Source of the DNA: Triatoma infestans
Taxonomy: Eukaryota; Arthropoda; Insecta; Hemiptera; Reduviidae
Length of the DNA stretch: 64,000 nt
NCBI GenBank assembly: GCA_011037195.1
Contig: JAAEAF010006870.1
Location: forward strand, 1 to 64,000
Direction: 5' to 3'
The notes under the pieces were generated by a model. It was not told where the DNA came from and did no database searches. It saw only the letters and a list, made by a program, of their open reading frames with translations. Each line of letters starts with the position of its first letter. Within the stretch, counting starts at the first letter, position 1. The position numbers and the translations under genes were made by a program. Positions 11,912 to 24,189 of this stretch are shown here, piece after piece.

Positions 11912-12184
11912 ATCATTCGGTTTCTTTAAAGTCATATTATATAATTTTTTTTCAAGAACTTCCATTTCTTTTTTTATATCTTGAAATACTTTATTTTCTG
12001 ATATTAAATAATCATACAGCTTTTGTTTGGGAGGAATTGTTATATTTTCTGAATCAAAACGTCGTCTTTCTTTAAATTTTTCAACGTCCGCATTTCCTAC
12101 TGGTTCTACGTTTTGGTCCATTTCTCTTGTTTGTTCTTCTGTTAACCCTTCTTCTTTTAATTCTTCCCTAACAATCTCATAATT
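11912..12184 (-). CDS. 91-codon exon, charged coiled-coil protein
   Basis: This 273-base exon is open throughout and phase 0 at both ends. Its acceptor is TTGTTATTTCAG and its donor is a consensus GTAAGT. It encodes 91 residues of strongly charged sequence: an acidic start (NYEIVREELKEEGLTEEQ), a basic FKERRRFDSE stretch, then a predicted helix (VFQDIKKEMEVLEKKL). With the two downstream exons it makes 165 codons of a protein C-terminus. Upstream exons must lie beyond 12,200; the LINE at 12.7-16.2 kb would then sit in an intron. I do not recognise the family. The agreement of three exons in phase makes a real gene more likely than chance. Confidence 0.6.
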
Positions 12185-12744
12185 CTGAAATAACAAAAAT
12201 AAAGTAATGTCTATTTTATTCATGATTTTGATTATTACTAAGAAAGAAAACCACAAAATAAATTTGAACAATACAGATAAACTAATAGATATAATTATAT
12301 TTAGCTAAATAAGCATGTACTTAATAATGTTTTTTGATATAGTTTTATTTAGAATTCAAGCCCCTTAATTCAAATAAATAAGTTGAGTACTAGTATCAAA
12401 TTAACATCGTCTATAATTTGTATTTTATCTTTCTTTTCTTTTTTTTTAAGAAAATCATGTATTTTATATATATTTTCTATTAGATTACATATGAAAAGAA
12501 TGGCACTTTTCATGTGGAACAGCAAAATAAGAAGCTACTTTAAAAAAAAATAAAAAAGGAGAATATTTTGTAAGAAACAGGATAACCCCAGGTGCATCCT
12601 TTAACAAGGGGAGATTAAATGTTACGTCCAACAAGGTCAGTTCCTTAGAGTTGAAAATTGGAAATAATGAAGTAATCTTATAAAAAATTAATACCTAGTC
12701 ACTTCATCGTTAGGCAATAATACTCATTATGTATATTCACACTA

Positions 12745-15700
12745 CTACTACTACTAATAATAATAATAATAAGAATAATAATATTTTATTGCGAATTAAA
12801 TAAAGAAAATACAATTTACAAGTATATATAAGTATTATACGGCTTGGATATACCGTCAGCCGGAGTTAGATGTAAAAAAAAAAAAAAAAAATTACTAAAA
12901 GAACGAAAACCTAAAAAGAATAACCTTGAAAAAGTCAAATAAAAATAAATAAATAATAAATATGAATTAAGAAATTGATATAAATAATAATAATAAATTA
13001 CCTAAAAGAAATTGAAACTAATCGATTAATAATTACAAAAATGTAATAAGGGAAATAAACTAAACGCAATTAAACACTAATGACAAAGAAAAGAAAATGA
13101 ATATAAAATGCATTATGAAAAATCATTTACATAAGGAGACCTGCCTGCATACAAAATAAAGTAAAACAAAAAGTAAATAAAAAAATAATAAAATTAAATA
13201 AAAAAATAAAAAATAGGAGATATTTAGAAAACTGTGAAAATGTAAAAACAAAAGTATTAAATTTAATAAAATAAAAAGGAAACTTGATCAGAAATTAAAT
13301 TCCTGAACCAGACTGTACCGATAACGCCAAGCAGCCCGTGCAGAACCTGATAAGATCCTTGCAGTTTCGAGTGTTAAGCATACTGACGAGCTGATCCACA
13401 GTCAAAGAAGGAACTTCGAGATGACGGATCCGGAACTCTGAAAGTATAGGACACACACCCAGAAAGTGCACACAGTCCTCTCTTACTCTCAGGTTACACA
13501 AGGAACGAATTTCAGACTCTCTTTCAATCCAAGAAATATAATTCAGAAATAGTAATTCAGCCCTCATTTTGAAGAGCCAGCGCAATTCATTTAAAGTGAG
13601 AACGTCGGAGTTAGGCTCTTCAACAAAGGTGAACAATTTCGCCTGAAGGTCCAATTGCTTATAAAAAATAAAGCGGGAAGATTCTCTTGAGCACCTCTCA
13701 GACTCCTCCCGACGTGCCAAACCTATCTTTGCAATTAATGAAGTCATCTGAGATTTCCACACAGACATATTATCAGCAGAGAAACTAAAATTACAACCAT
13801 ACTTTTGTGCAAGGTTGGACCAGCTTACAAACCAAAACACCTTCCTATAGATGACCTCCATAATTAACGCTCTTGAAAGACGGTGCTCAGGAAAATCTAG
13901 TACGTTAGAAATATACTGGAAATGCAACTTTAAAATAAAAATAAATAACAAGTCCACACCCGTCTCCAAAAGGATCACATAATTTGGGGTAACTGAGGGA
14001 GGCCATAAAGTTTTTTAACAAAAAACCTGAATAACTTTTCCAACTCCTCATATTACTGAAATCCCCATATTTGGGCCGCATAACAAGCTATGGATCTGGA
14101 AACAGCACAAAATACTTAAAATTTATGTGTCATAGGGACCCTATTCTGCGAGAGAAAACCTGACCACACTGTATTAAGAGTCAACTTAGCCGAAGAGACC
14201 TTCTCTCTGATATGCGTGTGGAAACTGAGGCGGGGAGTCAAGATTACACCTAGATATTTATATCTATTGACCACCTCAATCTCATGCTCCCCAAAATGCC
14301 ATCTCTCTACCGAAGCCAATCTCCCTCCTTTTCTAAATACGATAATTTTGGATTTATCGAGATTTACCGACAATCCCCATTGGTCACAGTAATTTTGGAG
14401 AATATTAATGTTTCGCTGCAGGCTTAATGGATTTTCGACCATAAGCACAACGTCGTCTGCATATATTAATATTTTGATCGCCTTATTCGCTACGTGAACA
14501 CCTCCCTCAAGAATCGCAGGCAAATCGTCCAGGAAAAGTGAAAAAAGAGCCAGGCTTAATTGGCACCTCTGTCTACTTCCTACTTGGAAAAATTCCGAGA
14601 TTCCATCTTTACCTCTAACAGCCGCCAAAGTGTTTAAATGCAGGGACTGATGTAGGATAAACCTAAATTAAATAATTTTAAAAACAACGCTCTACGATTA
14701 ACCCTGTCAAAGGCTGCCGAGAAATCTACAAAGAAACAAAGTACTTTTTGCTTCCTCTTTAAAAATTTTAAATTAATAAGATTCGTTAGAATAGATAAAT
14801 TATCCAGAGTAGAGTATCTCTTCCTAAAACTTGTTTGGTACTCACTCAGCAGATTATTTTTTGAAACGAATTCTTCTAACCAAACTAGAAGCATTCCTGT
14901 GAAAATTTTAGCGACTGCGTCTTGCAGGAGATACCGCGATAATTGGAGACGTCATTAATCTCACCCCGCTTGAACAACGGAAATATTAGGGACTTGCCAA
15001 ATGAGGAGGGTGAGATACCTACGTTATAATCGTAATTAATAAAGACAAAAGCTTCTCAAAGAGAATCTCAGGCGCATTTTTATAAAACTCATGCGTGATA
15101 CGGTCTAAGCCTGGAGCGTTATTATTCTTTAAATTAGCAACAACGGATGTCAACTCGTCAAGCGAAAAGGGAGCATGTAGAAAAGAATCAATAGTCAGCG
15201 GTTCAGCATAATGAATTAATAGGCGATCACTTGGAGGGTTCAACAAATTACTGAAATGAGAAACCCACTGAATCATGGTAATGTTATTACCATAAATAAT
15301 TTTTCTTTCTGAACCGATTAAATATATGCCTTAGTTCTTTAGAATCCTTAACAGTTTTACAACATTCTGTCATCAAAGCAAAATAATCTTTTTTCCAATT
15401 AGAAAATAGGGTTTTATACTCCTTGTTAGCAATAACATAAACGTCCTTAATTACCAATGAGTTACTATCACGAAAAAGTTGTAATAGCCTAATGATTTCC
15501 TACTCGCTCTAAGACGAACACCATCAAACCAAGGTCTTTTTCTACTAGCCCTAATGAAAGAAGGAGATGAATAATTAGAAACAGGTAGAGAAGACTTAAT
15601 AGCGTCAATTAAAGTATTCACCCCCTCCTGGACATCAAGTGGCATATAGGAAGTACTTTTTAAAAAGTTTTCCAAATTTAACTTATAAACATCAACCGAA

Positions 15701-16170
15701 TTTACTGACCAAAACAGTTAAGGCATTAATGACAATATAACTTCGTTAAATGATACATCCAACTTAAAAGACACCATTATGGGCTGATGATCAGAAAAAT
15801 GAACAGGAATTACTTGAAAATTCTCAATCAGAGGGAGGCAGTCTACAGCAGCAGTACAAATATCAATTACAGAGCAACCATTCTTACTTATGTAAGTAAA
15901 CTCGCCACTTGAATCCACTAAAAGCCGACCGTTCAAAATAACCAGATTATAATTGTCACAAAGTTGCAGGAACTTAATCTCTCTATTATCTAAAATCTTA
16001 TCTTTAGAGTTCCTATTCAATCGACAGTTAACAGTCTCCACAATATTCACACTAATATATGTATTACTTAAACATATTACAAGTATAGCATAAATTACAT
16101 CATTATGCAGGAATTTATTAATTTGAAAACCATATAATTTAAAACGAAAATCCTTTCTTACCTGCAATTT
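12745..16170 (-). mobile_element. LINE-A non-LTR retrotransposon, 5'-truncated, decayed
   Basis: Reading on the minus strand, the order is as follows. The C-terminal half of an apurinic-type endonuclease comes first (15,718-16,167: ILNGRLLVDSSG, VIDICTAA, then FSDHQPIMVSF with the SDH catalytic motif). A linker follows (KRPWFDGVRLRASRKS). Reverse transcriptase is split over 15,019-15,276 (KNNNAPGLDRIT), 14,634-14,894 (FVDFSAAFDRVNR) and 14,116-14,628 (ILIYADDVVLM, VNLDKSKIIVF, YKYLGVIL). A C-terminal domain at 13,295-13,978 has LCNLRVREDCVHFLGVCP, a zinc-knuckle-like motif. Stops and frameshifts separate the frames. The 3' end is an A-rich UTR ending in (ATT)n and (AGT)n at 12,745-12,790. The clade is uncertain; no RNase H is seen. 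Confidence 0.85.
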
Positions 16171-16482
16171 AATTGAGCTAAGAAAAAAAAAAAAAAGATA
16201 TACTTATTGACTTCTCTTAAATATTTGTATATTACTTAGCAACGTAGGATAGTACATATGTTTAATTTACATATGTTTTAATTTCAAAAAAAAAGGAACC
16301 TACTTTAAAAATAGTGTGCAACACTAACATCACTTGCTGTTAGTGCAGCTTTCACAAGCTAAATTTATAATTATTCTTTGAACAGCCTGAATTTCGAATT
16401 ATTCTTGAAATTTTTACTGAATGTCTTTAAAATTGAAGGGGAAGAGTACATTGATAAAGCATAAACAATTGCTAGAAACCAC
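16171..16482. other. Short non-coding stretch
   Basis: Nothing is recognised between the truncated 5' end of the LINE and an R fragment. Confidence 0.4.
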
Positions 16483-16575
16483 TTTTTTTTTGACTCAGAG
16501 TGGCTCAAAACAGATATTTCCGGTGATAACTCGATATCAAAAATTTGATACGATTACAATTCACATGTAAAAAGA
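16483..16575 (+). repeat. R element 3' fragment
   Basis: AACCACTTTTTTTTTGACTC, CTCAAAACAGATATTTCCGG and TGATAACTCGATATC mark the 3' end of R without its terminal hairpin. Confidence 0.65.
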
Positions 16576-17005
16576 ACGTAATTATTAGATAATACAAATG
16601 TTATTATATTCTAACATATCTACTAATTGAAATTAATAATTAGAATGTTATAGAAGCTCAGTATGTAAAAGTAATAAGTACAATTTGTTTTTTTGAATTT
16701 TTATTTAGAAATTTAAATCTATATAGCAATATAATATATACGATAAGTAAATAAGCAAATTTATTAATAAAATTATTTAAAAAATACATAGTGGAAGATA
16801 AAGTTGAAATCTTCAATTATAATAAAATAAATTATTGAATTACGAAAGTGGGAGGGAGATTTGATTTGACAGAGAGGTATACTAAAACCGCAACACTTGT
16901 AAGTGATTAGTAGTCAAAGCAGGCGCTTCAACTGTCAACTCCCATTACTTGGTTTACCAAATTTAAACTTTTGTAATATTAACGCAAAAACAAAATAATA
17001 ATTAT

Positions 17006-18018
17006 TCTGGTGTGAAACACTCACACAACTTTCTCTTACTCCAGTTATCAAAAGTGTAATTGACAAAATTTATAGTTTATGTACCAAATACGACGAAAAC
17101 TGAAAAAAACCGTTCAGTAAAAGTGCACTTCCGGTTTCTCTAATTTCCTTGAAACTCGGAATTTTGGTCATCCATTTATTTCTAATTAATTTTGTTTGGA
17201 TGATAGAATTGTATAAAATCAACTATGATCGCACTTAAGAGAAAAACATAACCCCACCCCTCCCTAAAAGTGCCATTAAATCAAATTTTCCTAGAGAAAT
17301 GTTATTAATAAAAAGTTGTAGCTCTTTGCATGAGTAGTTAATATACCAAGTTTAAAGAAAATCGTCAGAGCCATTTTTTTAGAAAATCGTGAAAAAGTGA
17401 AAAATAATTAGTAAAATGGTAAAGTAAACGACTTTCTGGTTATCCGATTTTATCAAACTCGGAATTTCAACAAATATTTAATTTTAATTAACATTATTTA
17501 GATGATAGAATTGTCTAATAAACTGAAATAGCACTTTAGATGGAAAACCTAACCCACCCCTCCCCCAAAACTGCCCTTAAATGATTTTCCCGGAGAAATG
17601 TTTCAATAAAAGTTGTAGCTCTTTGTATGTGTAGTTGATGTAAAAGTTTAAAGAAAATCGTTGGAGCCATTTTTGAGAAAATTGCAAAAAAAGTAAAAAA
17701 TCCAACTAGTAAAGTGGTACTTCCGGTGTTTGAGGAATTTTGACAGATGAATCACTATAAGATGCCCTGCTGATTTCTTTTTTTTTTTTTTTTTTTTCTT
17801 TTTTTTTTTTTATTTTTTTTTACCTGATTCAAGTTTCAAGTTTTCTTCGGTTGGATCGTTTTAAGCTATGCTGTTCCACATACACACAGACACATTTGCT
17901 AAAAAACACTTTTTGGATTCAGGGGACCTCAAAACGGATATTTCCGGTGAAAACTCGAAATAGAAAATTTGACACGATTACAATACTTCCTCTTACTAGG
18001 AGTAAGAGAAAGTAAAAA
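17006..18018 (+). repeat. R element, full length
   Basis: This is a near-complete R copy of about 1 kb. The 5' end, TCTGGTGTGAAACACTCACAC, can fold (GTGTGA/TCACAC) and is followed by ACTTTCTCTTACTCC. Two internal units share AGTTGTAGCTCTTTG, AAGTTTAAAGAAAATCGT and CACCCCTCCC blocks. The 3' end has CGGATATTTCCGGTGAAAAC, GACACGATTACAAT and the hairpin CTCTTACT-AGG-AGTAAGAG followed by AAAGTAAAAA. The centre is interrupted by a long T-rich tract near 17,776-17,820. It abuts another R copy head-to-tail. Confidence 0.85.
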
Positions 18019-18021
18019 TAA

Positions 18022-18725
18022 TCTGGTGTGAAACACTCACACAACTTTCTCTTATTCCAGTTTTCAAAAACTGAAATTATTGACAAATTTTATAGTTAGT
18101 GTTCCATATTTAATGAAATTCATCGGTGTTCGTCCAAGTTCGTAGAAAACGAAAAATCCGGCCATCCGATTTTTTTTTAAACTCGGACTTTCAACAGCAT
18201 ATTTAAATTCTGATTAATATTTATTACATTACAGAATAGTATAGTACTCATAAATAGCACTTGAGAGTAAAACCTAATCCCCATCCCTCCCCCAAAACTG
18301 CCCTTAAATGAATTTTCCCGGATAAATGTTTCAAATAAAATTTGTAGGTTCATTGTATGTGTACTTGATATACAAAGTTCCAAGAAAATTGGCGGAACCA
18401 TTTTTGAGAAAATTGCAAAAAAGTAAAAAAAAATTAACTAGTAAAGTGGTACTTGCGGTTGAGGAATTTTTGACAGATGACCCACTATAGTGTTTTCTAA
18501 ACGGAATATCAATTTTGAACTTTCTACGATTTTTCCTTTCAGAGCTATGCTGTTCAAAAACTTAAACACACACACACACATACACACACACACAGACCAT
18601 TTTCTAAAAACCATTTTTTTTTTGGACTCAGGGGACCTCAAAATGGATATTTCGATATCGAAAATTTGGCTTGATTACAATACTTCCAATACTTCCTCTT
18701 ATTAGGAGTAAGAGAAAGTAAAAAA
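18022..18725 (+). repeat. R element, one internal unit, tandem to the previous copy
   Basis: This copy starts three bases after the previous copy's end, giving a direct tandem. Only one of the two internal units is present, so it is about 300 bases shorter. A (CA)n tract lies near 18,567-18,595. The small open frames on either strand (18,177-18,705) are repeat shadows. Confidence 0.85.
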
Positions 18726-19298
18726 GCCTAAATTAAAGTATCCTACACATTAATCACACTATTAGCTGTTTGTATTTATCTTGGATAAAAATAATATTTC
18801 CAAATTAAGTATTTTTATACTGAAATCACAATGAGACTAATTTCATTATTTCTATATTAATTTAGATCAGGATTAGATTATATCGACTTTTTTAATAGCA
18901 ACCATATAACCTTAACAGTCTAAACTAGTACTCACATAACATACCATTATGTTGAATCTATAATGCTATAAGTATAAGTTAAGTGTGCAGTAAATTCTCT
19001 ATAACAATATTGTCAAATTTAGTTAAATATAAATTAAGGTTTCACATGGCACCAGCTTATATGTTGCATACTAGATAAACATAAAAACTGAGGTAATAAT
19101 TTCCATATAAGCATATATATATGTAGGCCATAATCTCTATACATTATTTCTCTACACATACGTATCTTTATGTTTGTAGATTTATATAGTCTCTGTATTT
19201 ATATGTGTCCTGAATGAAGATGTTAAATACATCGAAACATTGAGTAGATAGTTGTTTTATTTTATTTAGATTCATAATAGTGATCTCCATATTTGATT
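18726..19298. other. AT-rich stretch with one hammerhead-like word
   Basis: No gene is seen. At 19,210-19,245 lies CTGAATGAAGATG, then TTAAATA, then CATCGAAACA. This has the CTGA...GAAAC layout of hammerhead-like boxes in small retroelements. Confidence 0.35.
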
Positions 19299-20127
19299 TC
19301 TCACACAACTTTCTCTTACTCCAGTTCTCAAAATGATAATTGACAAATTTTATAGTTTGTGTACCAAATTTAATGAACTTCGTCGAAAACTGAAAAAACT
19401 GTTCAGTAAAAGCGCACTTCCGGTTTACTAATTTTCTTGAAACTCGGAATTTCAGCCATCTATTTATTTCTAACTAATTATGTTTGGATGATAGAATTGT
19501 ATAATGAACTAGGATACCACTTGATGAAAATCTAACCCCACCCTTCCCCTAAAAGTGCTCTTAAAAGAAATTTCCCAGAGAAATGTTTTAGATAAAAGTT
19601 GTAGATCTTTGCATGTTTAGTTTATATACGAAGTTTCAAAAAAATCGTCAGAGCCATTTTTGAAAAAATTGCGAAAAAGTGAATAAATCATTTAGTAAAG
19701 TGGTAAAGTAAACGCATTTCCGGTTATCCGATTTTTTTCAAACTCGGAATTTCAACAACATATTTAATTCAAATTAACATTATTTGGATGGCACAATTGT
19801 CTAATAAAACTGAAATAGCACTTTAGATGGAAACCTAACCCCACCCCTCCCCCAAAAGTGCCCTTCAATGAATTTTCCGGAGAAATATTTTTAAATATAA
19901 AAGGTTTGTAGCTCTTGTATGGTGGTTGATGTTTGAAGTTTAAACGAAAATCGTCAAGAGCAGATTTTTGAGCAAATCGCACAAGAAAGTAAAAAATCCA
20001 ACCAGTAAAGTGGTACTTCCGGTTGAGAAAATTTTTACAGATAATGTACTGTCAGATGCCATGGTGATACCTAAACGGAATATCACGTTTCAACTTTCTA
20101 CGTTTTTCGGTTTTGAGCTATGCTGTT

Positions 20128-20159
<32 letters not shown>

Positions 20160-20263
20160 GACCATTCGCTAAAACCACTTTTTTGGACTCAGGGGACCTC
20201 AAAAGGTATTTCCGGTGAAAACTCGATATCGAAAATTTGACACGATTACTAGGAGTAAGAGAA
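19299..20263 (+). repeat. R element, nearly full length
   Basis: The copy lacks only the first 15 or so bases. Both internal units, a clean (CA)n run at about 20,132-20,158 and the 3' terminus (GGAGTAAGAGAAA) are present. The open frames at 19,764-20,340 on both strands are shadows. Confidence 0.85.
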
Positions 20264-20315
20264 ATAATAAGGGAAGTGCAGAGAGGAGAGAGAGAAAAAA
20301 AAGAGAGAATTTTTT

Positions 20316-20432
20316 GAAAAAATAACATTTTTGTATTCAATGGATTTCAAAATATATATTCCAAGCGGAAATCTATTTCAAAAACTAGACACAATCATAT
20401 TATATCCTCTTACAACAATATCAGAAAGTAAA
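20316..20432 (+). repeat. R element 3' fragment, degraded
   Basis: AATATATATTCCAAGCGGAA, ACTAGACACAATCAT, CCTCTTACAACAATATCAG and AAAGTAAAT correspond in order to the R 3' end. Confidence 0.5.
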
Positions 20433-20929
20433 TATTACGTAAATCGCATATATAAATTACATTTCACTAATATTTTACAATAATTAATTCAATAAAAACA
20501 AAAAAATATAATTAGAATATACTTTCCTTGTAGTATTTGCTTTGTTGGTTTTATTTATCATATTTCATACATATTTCGTACTTACTCTCTAGACTGTTTA
20601 CTCACCTACTATTTCCATATATGGTATCGTACTGTTAGTTCACTATCCCCATTATTATACAACATTCCATTTCTGGCAATTCAGTATTCTGAAGTTGTTT
20701 TCTGTTATATTTAACCAAGTTCAAAGAGGAAGATCAGCTAAGTCTAAATTTTTTTTTAATACATATTTATTTATTTATATCAGAAATGTAAGAATAATAT
20801 AATATGACAATGTTTTTGTATTATTATTTAAAAATAATTAGCGCATTTATTACAATATTTAGTAGTTATAATTCATTATATGAATATCTAGCGAAGTATT
20901 AATTTTTGAAGGTATAATGTATTACTTGC
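20433..20929. other. AT-rich non-coding stretch
   Basis: No gene or repeat is recognised up to the TAA target site of the next element. Confidence 0.4.
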
Positions 20930-20932
20930 TAA

Positions 20933-21965
20933 AGGCGGGTTTACATGAGTCAATTGGATTGATTCAGTGTGGTTGAAGTGTGGTTTTTTTTTTTTTATTA
21001 TTTTTTTGGAAATGGCTCTCATGAGAAGTCCTTGTACAATTTTAGTATAATTGGCGTGTGTTCGTCTTTCTATTTAAAATTAGGTATTTTTTCCTTGTTT
21101 TTAGACATTTTTATTGCATTTATTTTATTTTTGACATAATCTTAACATGGTTTAGACACAAAAACTATAAACAACAACCAAAGATCAAAAAGTAACGTAT
21201 ATCACTGAAACCTACCAGAAAACAATTGGTTTTTACAACACCACTGACAGACTGTTTACACTGTTCAATCAGCTGGTTCCAATGGGTGTTTCCATTGTGA
21301 TGGATGCCAAAAAATATAGAAATATATAATATTTCTAATATATACAAATTATGAAGAACTAGAAACTTGCTGGCAAAAAAGGGTACACACAGGTAGAAGA
21401 TTACCGTTACAGAGAAGTTCAAAAGCCCTGGCTAGCTTTGCCTTTAAGAGTTCACAGAACTTTGGTGGCTTTGTCTTTGCACCCCTTCTCAAAGGGGAAG
21501 ATTTGTAGTAACAAAAGAAGGCATTCTTCCGACCGTCTGCATTCTGCTTTCAAACAAAAAGAGTCTGTTTTAGACATTCAACCAGAATACTTCAGGAATC
21601 AGTGCTAGTTATAGATTTTTAGCATTCATTCTAGATAAATAATTGATTTATAAACATAATTATTGTGTTAATGGAAAGCATTTAAATTTCTTTAATGATA
21701 ATATATTTAATTTAATCTACCACTGTTTTCTTAAATATTTCTTATTACTTCTCTTCTCTTTGAACATACACACAAGCTCTTTCCTAAAACGCTCACGCCA
21801 CAAGCTACTACTACACAAATAACACACCATCACCAACTACATTTCACCATCAAATTGATCAAAAATTAGAACTAGTCCAACTTCATTTTAATCGCCCTTT
21901 TCAATCATCAATTTCATTTTCTCAACCAAACTGAATCAATCAAATTGAGTCATGTAAATCCGCCT
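20933..21965. mobile_element. TAA-flanked DNA element with about 45-bp terminal inverted repeats
   Basis: Left end AGGCGGGTTTACATGAGTCA and right end (reverse complement) AGGCGGATTTACATGACTCA continue as imperfect inverted repeats for about 45 bases. Both sides are flanked by TAA (20,930-20,932 and 21,966-21,968). A 3-bp TAA/TTA duplication is the habit of PIF/Harbinger elements, so this 1,033-base unit is probably a non-autonomous member. No transposase can be read. A collinear internal segment recurs at 7.86-8.45 kb. Confidence 0.7.
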
Positions 21966-22139
21966 TAAGGATTTTATTTGGTGTATGATGCCACCACAAC
22001 TTATAGCCTGGCTGCTGCTCATTATTCCTGGGCACTGTGGTTATTTACTTCCAGCCCAAGTTATTTGTGGAACCTATTTCAATCTGTTATATTGAGTTTA
22101 ACAACAGTATATGAATAATGAAATAATACTGATAAATTC

Positions 22140-23380
22140 ATATCAGCTAAAACTGCATTAATTTCTGGAATTTTCGTAACTTTAAATGGAAATCATTTGT
22201 GGCAACATATATCTGTCACAGATTTAGTTACCCATTTTAAAAGTTTAATCAATTCACCGCCCCCCACTTCACCTTTAATATATCTGCAAACTCTTGATTT
22301 TTCCCTTTTTCTCCTGGAATTAAACACGGTCATTCATAACTTAAAAAATAATAAGGCACCCAGTATCGATCGTGTTACCCTATCGTAGTTATGAGTTTTT
22401 CAAAAATTCTCTCCCATAAGTTAGAACATATTGTTTAATAGAATTATGATCTAGAAACAAGGTCGTCTTCTTTTGGAAGAGCTATATTTTCCCACTTCTC
22501 AAATAAAACAATGTGAATAAAGTAACTTCAAAGGAATTTCCACTTATTTCGTCTCTTGTAATCCTTTGTTATAAACAACTCCCCCATAAGTGCATTGCAG
22601 TCTGTTTTCAGACGTGGTTACTCCATAATTATCAACTTTTTTGTTGTTTATTATTGAATGAACTGGAATTTGTTTGACCATGATCAGAATGTATTGCCTT
22701 CGAATCTGTAGATTTCATGACACTATTTTTGAACCTTTTTAATTTTTTGGCTCGGTTCAAATTGATTAATGAATTGAGAGGTTTATATTCCCAGGCGTCT
22801 TCTGCAATGAAAAAGAAGGATAACATTTATGACTTCAGGCTCAGCTGTGGAGTTTGTTAAAGTGGCTATCTTAGCCTGATCTTTTTCTGGATGATTAACT
22901 CTGGGTGTATAGTTCTTATAATGGAATGTATTCAGAACATTAATGTATGCCGACTTTTGTGGATAACTCTACTACTCTTAAAAAGGAATATTCAAACTGT
23001 AGAATCATACTATGATTTTTGGAATTTATCCTTGACATTAAACAAATCGATAATTATTGTATTTCGGAAAGGAATAGGCTTCCTTCTTCTGAAAGTTGGT
23101 TTTACAAGGATTCTCCTATAAAAGTAGTTATTTAGGACAAATATATATAGGTGTTTTTGTTGATTACTAGATTTTCTATGACTTATAAGTTATAACACAG
23201 CTTCTATACAGATTTTCTTGCCAAAAATTTAGTACCGCCATCGTCAAAAACAATATTTTCTTTTTAAATACAAGTTCCCCTGTCATAGTTTTTTATGCCT
23301 AACAGGCTTGGCGTTTTCAAAGGTATGAAGAATTAAAAAAGTTTTCAGATATATTTTTCGATGGCTTCTAATTTAAAAAC
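22140..23380 (+). mobile_element. LINE-A remnant, plus orientation, heavily decayed
   Basis: Pieces of the LINE-A reverse transcriptase can be read in changing frames. These are VIHNLKNNKAPSIDRVT (22,197-22,388), FRRGYS near 22,610, WNLSLTLNKSIIIVFRKG (22,891-23,121), and QAWRFQRYEELKK near 23,300. They match in order KNNNAPGLDR, FRKRYST, WGLSVNLDKSKIIVFRKG and the post-RT region of the copy at 13-16 kb. The YADD segment is lost or mutated. No 3' tail could be delimited. Confidence 0.65.
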
Positions 23381-24032
23381 AAATTAATAATGAAATATTA
23401 ATTTCCAAAATATGATAGGGTCACCTTATCATCTTTTATAGCAGAAATAGAAAGTAATAACTGTTCAATAAAAAGGAATAAAAACATTTCCTGTTATTGT
23501 TCTAATTAATAAAAAAGATATTAATAATCGAGGTTGCATTAAAAAAAGTTACTTATTAAAGTTAATATAAATTTCAGTTAATTGATCAAGATGTTTAAAA
23601 GTGAATGGAGTGACGATTATATCTATTACATGATGTCTATAGGAAAATGTACGAGATAAAAGGCCTTGAAATTGCAAGCTTTTAGCAGAAGTAAATTTTC
23701 ATTTGTAAATATGACCTCATAAAATATTTTACAAATTGACTTAAAAAAAAAATGAATTTAAGGTTACTTCTGATAAAAAAGTATTAAAAAAATAATATAC
23801 TAGTATAATAACTAGATAAACTACATAATTGCAATATAAAATTGAATTAATAATTTATGGTTTACATAAAGTGCAGTTATTTGTTAATGATCCTCTAGAT
23901 TTATTACATATGTCTTGGATATCTTAACCTATCAATTACTGAGATGCAGCACATGTGAATATCCCCTTGATTGGTACATCATGTAATTGTTACATGCTAC
24001 AGAATAGTTAATTTTTTGTTTTGTTTTTTTCT
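23381..24032. other. AT-rich non-coding stretch
   Basis: No supported feature before the candidate acceptor at 24,032. Confidence 0.4.
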
Positions 24033-24189
24033 TTGTTTAATAGTTCGTGATTATCTGACTAAACTGGATTGTAGATTTTGTCTTATAAGTCAAGGTGACT
24101 CAGTTGGTGGCATGATTGAAGCGCTAGCAATGATGTATTGTCTCATTTTATTATTGAATAATTTCATTATTGATCGAAATTTAATTTAA
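24033..24189 (+). CDS. Weak candidate exon, unrecognised
   Basis: A long polypyrimidine run and AG (TTTCTTTGTTTAATAG) precede an open frame reading RDYLTKLDCRFCLISQGDSV, then GGMIEALAMMY and a stop at 24,187. The acceptor is good. The coding quality of the first 30 residues is better than random AT-rich translation, but no partner exon or family was found. Confidence 0.22.

Noticed and set aside
18177..20340. Several 67-90 codon open frames with His/Thr or Val/Cys repeats
   Set aside because: They read through R elements and their CA/GT microsatellites in both directions.
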